Part shown: piece by piece, positions 44,462 through 49,546 of the stretch | Layout of the letters: each line of letters opens with the position of its first letter | How positions within the stretch are numbered: position 1 is the first letter of the stretch | Origin: Candidatus Glomeribacter gigasporarum BEG34 | GTDB lineage: Bacteria > Pseudomonadota > Gammaproteobacteria > Burkholderiales > Burkholderiaceae | Length of the DNA stretch: 49,546 nt | Reading direction: 5' to 3' | Assembly: GCF_000227585.1 (NCBI RefSeq) | Contig: NZ_CAFB01000038.1 | Location: 1 to 49,546, forward strand | Made by a program: the position numbers and the translations under genes | The notes under the pieces: generated by a model | Told to the model about the DNA's origin: nothing | Seen by the model: only the letters and a program-made list of their open reading frames with translations | Databases searched by the model: none

Positions 44462-46037
44462 TTTGGATGGGTTGCACGGGTGAATAGGTTCTAAGCGCCG
44501 CGTATCTGAATCCGCTCAACCACAAAACGCCAAAATAAAGCGCAGCGGTCGTGATCAAACTGGCCGCAAGCAAGAACATTCTGATCATGGGCGTTTGACC
44601 GAGTGCAATCCAGTCCGCATATCTCCGGAATCCCAATAGGACTGCGGTCAGCGCGCCACAGGCGAGAACAAGCTGAACAAGAAATTTGGTCCAGCCTGGC
44701 GCAGGCTGATAAAACCCTCTCTTACGTAAACCTATCAATAGCAGCAGCGCATTGATGGACGCTCCAATGCCAATCGACAACGAAAGTCCCGCATGCGCGA
44801 GATAGGGGACAAAGAACAGATTGCATGCCTGGGTGATGCCCAATACGAGCAGCGCGATCTGGACGGGTGTTTTAATATCCTGTTTGGCGTAAAAGCCAGG
44901 CGCGAGAATCTTGATCAGAATCAGGCCAACCAGTCCCGCTCCATACGCTGCGAGCGCGCGGCTGACCATCGCCACATCCAGCGCATCAAAGCGGCCATAG
45001 TGATAGAGCACGGCAACCAGCGGTTCGGCATAGATGAACAGTGCAATCGCGCTTGGCGTTGCCAATAAAAGGGTGAGCCTTAAACCCCAGTCGATCAAAG
45101 CCGAATATTCCTTCGGACTGCTCACTGCATGCGCTTTGGCCAGATTTGGCAGCAGAACCGTACCGAGCGCGACGCCTAATAAGGCGCTGGGGAATTCCAT
45201 GAGCCGGTCCGCGTATGAAAGCCATGTCACGCTCCCTGGCGCTAATCTTGACGCAATATTCGTATTAATGATCAGGCTCAGTTGCGAAACCGAGACCGCA
45301 AATGCCGCGGGCGCCATCTTCATCAAAATGCGTTTGACGCCCCGGTGCGCCAGCGCTTTTAATGGATTCATCCCAATTTTAGGCAGCATCCGCAGTCGGG
45401 CGAGCGCGGGTATCTGAACCGCAAGCTGCAGAATTCCGCCGACGATCACCGCGTAGGCCAGTGCATAAACCGGCATCTGCAAATGCGGCGCAATCCATAG
45501 GGATGCAACGATAAAACTGAGGTTCAGTAATACCGGCGCGCTCGCCGGCAGTGAAAAATGCTGATAGGTATTCAGCACGCCCGATGCCAGCGCAGTCAGC
45601 GAAATCAGCGCAATATAGGGAAACATCACGCGCGTCATCCAGACCGCGGCGGAAAACGCGACGGCATCCTGCTGAAGTCCGGTCGCTACGGCGAGAACAA
45701 TCCATGCCGCGCCCGCAACGCCGATGATGCAGAGCAATGCCAGCGCCCATGTCAATACCGTGGCCGTCGCATCGATCAATGCCTTGGTGGCGTTTTGACC
45801 ATATTGGTTTTTAAATTCCGCCAGCACCGGCACAAAGGCCTGAGAAAACGCCCCCTCCGCGCACAGACGGCGCAGTAAATTCGGGATGCGGAATGCGATA
45901 TTAAATGCGTCGGTCGTCAGATTCGCGCCAAAGGCGCGCGCAATCAGCGTTTCCCGCATTAAGCCGGTGATGCGAGAGAGCAGCGTAAAACCGCTGACGG
46001 TCAACAAAGCGCCGAACAGATCAAGGCGGGGACGCAT
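44454..46037 (-). CDS. murJ: Lipid II flippase MurJ
   Basis: MurJ moves lipid II across the inner membrane for peptidoglycan synthesis. From [20 protein letters not shown] the protein has 527 residues and about 14 hydrophobic helices. Family motifs include [40 protein letters not shown] and [20 protein letters not shown]. The frame is open 11 codons further to 46070; I prefer ATG 46037 because family N-termini are short before the first helix. The C-terminus ends [12 protein letters not shown], where RTYSP is encoded by a family-2 fragment (44480-44495). The stop overlaps the dapD start by 8 bases. Confidence 0.94.
   Translation of the reverse strand: MRPRLDLFGALLTVSGFTLLSRITGLMRETLIARAFGANLTTDAFNIAFRIPNLLRRLCAEGAFSQAFVPVLAEFKNQYGQNATKALIDATATVLTWALALLCIIGVAGAAWIVLAVATGLQQDAVAFSAAVWMTRVMFPYIALISLTALASGVLNTYQHFSLPASAPVLLNLSFIVASLWIAPHLQMPVYALAYAVIVGGILQLAVQIPALARLRMLPKIGMNPLKALAHRGVKRILMKMAPAAFAVSVSQLSLIINTNIASRLAPGSVTWLSYADRLMEFPSALLGVALGTVLLPNLAKAHAVSSPKEYSALIDWGLRLTLLLATPSAIALFIYAEPLVAVLYHYGRFDALDVAMVSRALAAYGAGLVGLILIKILAPGFYAKQDIKTPVQIALLVLGITQACNLFFVPYLAHAGLSLSIGIGASINALLLLIGLRKRGFYQPAPGWTKFLVQLVLACGALTAVLLGFRRYADWIALGQTPMIRMFLLAASLITTAALYFGVLWLSGFRYAALRTYSPVQPIQND
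44480..44495. repeat. Family-2 repeat end fragment in the murJ 3' end
   Basis: GTGAATAGGTTCTAAG matches the right end of the 144-bp copy at 29959-30102 (GTGAATAGGTTCTTAG) at 15 of 16 bases. It is translated as part of the MurJ tail and forms the immediate leader of dapD. Confidence 0.7.
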
Positions 46038-46117
46038 GTATTTTTCCGCGGGCCTTGGTGCGCTTTCCATCCAGATGAATGATTCTGAACTGTTGAATCG
46101 TCCTCAATCGTCCCCTT

Positions 46118-46882
46118 TTATCTCTTCAGATAAGGACTGGCTGGAAAAGTGGCTTGCAGCACACGTTCTGCATCATGGGCAAGTTGCGACTCTCCCAGCG
46201 CCTGATAAGACAGGATCAGGAGTCGTAATGCTTCTTCAGCGGCGGGCGCATTCTCAAACTGCTCAAGCGCCGCCTGCGCACGGTTCGCCGCAGCGATGTA
46301 AGCGCCGCGCCGGTAATAATAATCAGCCACATGCACTTCATGCGCGGCCAGCATATTCACGATATAGCGCATCCGCTGAGCGGCATCCATCGCATACGGA
46401 CTGCTCGGATAATACTTGACAACAGCTTTAAAGGCCTGATAAGCATCGCGCGCAGTGTACGGATCGCGCTCGCTGATATCTTGATGGCTCAACCGGCCAA
46501 GCAGGCTCAGCTCATCGTTGGAATTGATCAACCCTTTCAAATAAAACGCATAATCCAGCCTCTGATGGGCTGGATATTGCCGGATAAAACGCTCGATGAA
46601 TTGCAGCGCAGCCGTATTCTGCTTGTCTTTCCAGTTGCAATACGCAGCATTCAGTTGAGCCTGCTGGGCATAACGATCCAGCGCGGCGCGCCCCTCAAGC
46701 ATTCCGAAATATTTCGCGCACAGCCCCCAATCATGCTCGGAGAGCGCTTGCTGCGCATGTTCGTATAATTTCTCATCTGACCAAGTGGACGCTTCTTTGA
46801 GTTTGTCTGAAAGAAAGCTGCATCCTGAGATCATAATCGCAGCCACGGCCAGCGCCATTTTCCTGAGGGTATGTCCTAACAC
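46118..46882 (-). CDS. bamD: Outer-membrane assembly lipoprotein BamD
   Basis: BamD is the essential lipoprotein partner of BamA in outer-membrane protein assembly. The lipobox MISGC follows a short hydrophobic stretch (MALAVAAIMISGC). TPR-like helices come after: DKLKEASTWSDEKLYEHAQQ, VVKYYPSSPYAMDAAQRM, AHEVHVADYYYRRGAYIAAA. The start is unsure. GTG 46882 gives VLGHTLRK before the hydrophobic core, supplying the positive n-region; ATG 46858 (MALAVAAI) would lack it; the frame is open to 46975 but overlaps rluD on the other strand. Start sites of the divergent rluD and bamD are under 50 bases apart. Confidence 0.9.
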   Translation of the reverse strand: MLGHTLRKMALAVAAIMISGCSFLSDKLKEASTWSDEKLYEHAQQALSEHDWGLCAKYFGMLEGRAALDRYAQQAQLNAAYCNWKDKQNTAALQFIERFIRQYPAHQRLDYAFYLKGLINSNDELSLLGRLSHQDISERDPYTARDAYQAFKAVVKYYPSSPYAMDAAQRMRYIVNMLAAHEVHVADYYYRRGAYIAAANRAQAALEQFENAPAAEEALRLLILSYQALGESQLAHDAERVLQATFPASPYLKR

Positions 46883-46900
46883 TAACACTTGCGTATCCTG

Positions 46901-47956
46901 ATGATGACTCACTCTGACGCGAATGATTATAGTCGAAGCGCTCTCTCTCACGCGCCCGCGCCGCGGGTTGCGCACATTCCTCGCGCGTTGGCGGGCGAGC
47001 GTCTGGACAAAGCGCTGGCCCGTCTGTTCCCCGATTATTCACGCAACCGCCTGCAACACTGGATTGAAGCCGGCCGCGTGCAAATAAACGGCGCTCCGGC
47101 CCGTCTGCGCCAGCCTGCGCTTGAATCCGCAACGGTTGTGATCCATCCCGAACGAGCGCCGGATGTGCGCGCTTTCACTGCCGAACCCGTGCCGCTGGAT
47201 ATTCTTTATGAAGACGAGGCGCTCGTCATCATTCACAAAGCCGCTGGCTATGTCGTACATCCGGCCGCGGGCAACTGGGGCGGCACCCTGCTCAATGGCG
47301 TGCTGCACCGTTACGGTCAGGCCGCGGCGGGCATTCCGCGCGCGGGCATTGTGCATCGTCTGGACAAAGACACTTCAGGCGTAATGGTCATTGCGCGAAC
47401 GCTGACCGCCTATACGCATTTGATCCGTCAGCTTCAGGCGCGCACTATGAAGCGCCGTTATCTGGCCTTTGCGCTTGGGACGCTTGCGCGGCAAGAAGGC
47501 GCCATCGATGCCCCTCTTGGACGCCATCCGCGCAACCGTATTCAGCATGCCGTTGTTACCGGCGCGGCAGGCAAGCCCGCGCGCACCCATTACCGGGTGC
47601 TCGCAATGGCGAACAAAGCGGGCCCATCCATCAGCGCCGTGCAATGCGATCTGGAAACCGGACGCACGCATCAGATTCGCGTGCACCTCGCGCATCTTGG
47701 CCATCCGCTGATTGGCGACCCAGTATATGGCGACGCACGGGCGCGGCATTGCGCCGCATCCTTTACGCGCCAGGCCTTACATGCGGTGCGGCTTGAATTG
47801 ACGCATCCGCTCACCGGCCAGCGGTGTATCTGGTCAGCGCCGCTTCCCGAAGATATGGCAATGCTCGCGCAAACGCTTGGATTGCCGCCCGCGCTTGCAA
47901 CGCTCCATCTCTCTGACCAGACTCCAAAAACAAATAGGGAAGTGAATGGCCTTTGA
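46901..47956 (+). CDS. rluD: 23S rRNA pseudouridine synthase RluD
   Basis: RluD makes pseudouridines 1911, 1915 and 1917 in helix 69 of 23S rRNA. The product is about 351 residues. It has an N-terminal S4 domain (RLDKALARLFPDYSRNRLQH, then GRVQINGAPARLRQPALES), and the catalytic Asp in IVHRLDKDTSGVMVIARTL, with LETGRTHQIRVHLAHLGHPL later. The start is one of two adjacent ATGs (46901, 46904). It overlaps pgeF by 11 bases, the usual bamD/rluD/pgeF arrangement. Confidence 0.93.
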   Translation: MMTHSDANDYSRSALSHAPAPRVAHIPRALAGERLDKALARLFPDYSRNRLQHWIEAGRVQINGAPARLRQPALESATVVIHPERAPDVRAFTAEPVPLDILYEDEALVIIHKAAGYVVHPAAGNWGGTLLNGVLHRYGQAAAGIPRAGIVHRLDKDTSGVMVIARTLTAYTHLIRQLQARTMKRRYLAFALGTLARQEGAIDAPLGRHPRNRIQHAVVTGAAGKPARTHYRVLAMANKAGPSISAVQCDLETGRTHQIRVHLAHLGHPLIGDPVYGDARARHCAASFTRQALHAVRLELTHPLTGQRCIWSAPLPEDMAMLAQTLGLPPALATLHLSDQTPKTNREVNGL

Positions 47957-48828
47957 TGAATCGTCATCGCCGCCGCTCTCGGCAGTGGATGTCATCATTC
48001 CAGAGTGGCCGCATGTACCGCGCGTGCGCGCCCTCTTTACAACGCGCGCTGGCGGTGTCAGCGCGCCGCCTTATGGACAATGGCGTAACGGACATGCGCT
48101 GCCTGGCGGCTTAAATCTCGCTTTTCACACCGGCGATAATCCGCAGTGCGTGACCGAGAACCGCGCGCGCCTGGCCGCTTTCTACTGGCACGCGTCCCGC
48201 ATGGCTGAAACAGATCCATCATGTCCAGGTCATCCGCGCAGAGACTGCGTTGGATCAAAATGGCGCGCCGTATGCAGATGCCAGTGTGGCCACTCAACCA
48301 CATATGGCATGCGTAATCACTAGCGCTGATTGCCCCGCCGTATTGATCTGCGACCGTGCAGGCCGCGCTGTTGGCGCAGCGCACGCGGGATGGCGGGGCT
48401 TATCGGCTGGCGTGCTTGAGCGCACGGCCGCTGAAGTCGCAGTTGCCGCCGGCGCAGACTGTACGCTGACCGCCTTCCTCGGCCCCGCCATCCAGCCGCG
48501 CGCATTTGAAGTCGGCGATGATGTATACGATACATTCATGGCCTCGGCGCAACCGGACGAATATCGCGCAACTGCCGCCGCCTTTCATCCTTGCGCCGCC
48601 GCGCCCGGAAAATATCGGGCCGATCTTTATTCTCTGGCGCGCGTGCGGCTGGCACGCGCGGGCATTACGCATATCATCAGCGGCGGCGCGTGGTGCACCT
48701 TTTCGGAGCCAGAGCGCTTTTATTCATATCGGCGCGACCATCCGAAAAACGGAAATCAGGCGGCGATGATCTGGCTAACGGATGCGGGGAATACGAAAAA
48801 TGACAGAATGCAGCCAGTCTCCTTATAA
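47946..48828 (+). pseudogene. pgeF: Frameshifted YfiH/laccase-domain protein (PgeF type)
   Basis: PgeF removes wrongly inserted serine-bearing peptidoglycan precursors (formerly called multicopper polyphenol oxidase). The first frame (47946-48323) encodes VRALFTTRAGGVSAPPYGQW and GGLNLAFHTGDNPQCVTENR. The frame then shifts by one base between 48180 and 48202. The second frame carries WLKQIHHVQVIRAETALDQN, ITSADCPAVLICDRAG and GAAHAGWRGLSAGVLERTAA to the end. The metal residues (His in QIHH, Cys in ADC, His in AHAGW) are all present but split across frames. A single repair would restore the gene, so the lesion is recent or a sequencing error. Confidence 0.8.
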
Positions 48829-48922
48829 TCCTGCCCTGCGGCACTGTTGCAAACCGCTTTTCTCCCTTCCCCGCCTGCGTTATCCGCGGTCTGGCTATAT
48901 TTCAGGCAGGGCCGGATTGCCG

Positions 48923-48955
48923 AGAGCCTGTTCATGATCTATAACAAGCGCCCGT
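48923..48955. repeat. Family-2 repeat end fragment running into tRNA-Arg
   Basis: AGAGCCTGTTCATGATCT, then ATAACAAGCGCCCGT match the first ~33 bases of family 2 (copy 29959: AGAACCTGTTCACGATCTGT then GACGAGCGCCCGT). The last eight bases, GCGCCCGT, are also the first eight bases of tRNA-Arg, so repeat and tRNA are fused at shared sequence. Confidence 0.75.
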
Positions 48956-49020
48956 AGCTCAGTGGATAGAGCGTTGGTCTCCGAAGCCGAAGGTCGCTGG
49001 TTCGATCCCAGCCGGGCGCA
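48948..49020 (+). tRNA. tRNA-Arg (CCG)
   Basis: Acceptor GCGCCCG pairs with CGGGCGC; D arm GCTC...GAGC; anticodon stem TTGGT/GCCGA (two G-T pairs) around loop CTCCGAA gives CCG; T arm GCTGGTTCGATCCCAGC. After the discriminator A the sequence is CCCA, so CCA is not encoded exactly, unlike the other three tRNAs here. Its 5' end coincides with the end of a family-2 fragment. Confidence 0.92.
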
Positions 49021-49046
49021 CCCATAAAAGTTTGAATTTGGTGAAC

Positions 49047-49150
49047 CAAGCGAAAAGAAGACTATTGACGACCACGTCGAGATTGATGCGCATTATTACA
49101 GCGTGCCACACCGCCTGGCCCGCAGATGGTCGAGGCCCGCATCACTCGAC
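49047..49150 (+). mobile_element. IS21-family IstA remnant, frameshifted
   Basis: One frame reads TIDDHVEIDAHYYSVPHRLA, the conserved C-terminal segment of IstA transposases (DDHVEVDHHYYSVPH-L). A one-base shift later gives MVEARITR, the next part of that motif (VEARIT). Nothing else of the element remains. Confidence 0.75.
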
Positions 49151-49546
49151 ATACTTTCTCCATGATTTTGATGTATTAGTATTCATGAAATAATTTTAAG
49201 CAATAGTAGTGAATAGAAACGGTCAAAAGCTGTGTATAAGTGTATTTTTTCTTTCAGATTAACGGTTTTATCCATGTATAGGTTCTGTATAAATTTTGTA
49301 CATTGGGAGGAAAACAAGGGACAGTTTTTATAAATAGCGTGGAATTTCAAGGCACCGAATATTTAGAGCCAGAGTTTTAAACAGCTTAACCACATTCATC
49401 TCCAGCGGTCGGGGTAGCGACTGCGCCAGGATGTTTGGCAATACCTATGCAAATAACGACCCGTCTGTCGGCTGTACGAAAAAATGCCCGAAGTCGAGCG
49501 TCTTGTACTCAACCAGCCGCTGGTGATCTTGCGGGATTACCATATA
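49151..49546. other. About 400 bases without a recognisable gene
   Basis: The first 230 bases are strongly AT-rich with frequent stops and several TATA-like strings but no hairpin or repeat I recognise. From about 49390 composition returns to that of the genome; short open stretches exist on both strands but I cannot assign them to any family. The window ends here. Confidence 0.4.

Overview
The window reads as chromosome from a beta-proteobacterium of the Burkholderiaceae with a reduced, repeat-rich genome. The closest fit by gene content is a fungal endosymbiont of the Mycoavidus / Glomeribacter kind; this is inference from gene order and product similarity and no 16S gene is present. Conserved Burkholderia-type blocks survive: hemA-prfA-prmC-grxD, ubiK-comM, gmk-rpoZ-spoT, accB-accC, nrdA-nrdB, and parts of the str operon. 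They are separated by dispersed palindromes, broken insertion sequences, decayed genes and AT-richer genes that look like host-interaction factors.

Layout. 1-2071: a coiled-coil DUF1640 protein, a chimeric NinB/IS481 remnant, an RcsB-like response regulator and convergent grxD. 2092-5340: prmC, prfA, hemA. 5414-7834: an AT-rich 806-residue pentapeptide-repeat protein with the architecture of the SopA/NleL HECT-like ubiquitin ligases, including a Cys exactly 29 residues from the C-terminus. 7891-17684: comM, ubiK, then a tightly overlapping minus-strand run (LprI-like, EamA, ArnT-like transferase, gmk) followed by rpoZ and spoT, with tyrB upstream. 17862-21601: uvrB, smpB and an ankyrin-like protein. 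21703-25743: fabG, a decayed aroQ, accB, accC, a glycine-zipper lipoprotein and a histone H1-like protein. 25840-29862: nrdB, nrdA. 30179-31743: a translationally coupled pair, an unrecognised 355-residue protein plus an acidic CesT-like type III secretion chaperone, bracketed by copies of a 144-bp repeat. 31781-37342: pyrD, dgt, pdxH, tRNA-Ala/Glu/Asp, ppiD. 37374-41831: cytochrome c4 and a fragmented str/S10 region (rpsJ, fusA, rpsG, rpsL) lacking tuf between fusA and rpsJ. 42131-48828: cls, dapD, murJ, bamD, rluD and a frameshifted pgeF. The window ends with tRNA-Arg, an IS21 remnant and about 400 bases without a recognisable gene.

Two repeat families organise the window. Family 1 (about 70-165 bp, ends AGAGCATTTTTCAG / CTGAAAAATGCTCT) occurs as at least seven full copies and several half copies. 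Most are intergenic hairpins, but two lie in frame inside protein genes (an ArnT-like transferase and an LprI-like protein), as described for Rickettsia palindromic elements. Family 2 is a hairpin of exactly 144 bp in three full copies; its terminal arms differ between copies yet stay self-complementary. Fragments of family 2 sit at gene ends (murJ, dapD, cls, a CesT-like gene, tRNA-Arg) and look like rearrangement joints.

The most interesting content is therefore (i) the probable eukaryote-directed factors: HECT-like ligase, effector-chaperone pair, ankyrin protein; (ii) the two palindromic repeat systems, which shape proteins, gene ends and operon breaks; and (iii) signs of ongoing decay, including a damaged 5' end of the essential rpsL.
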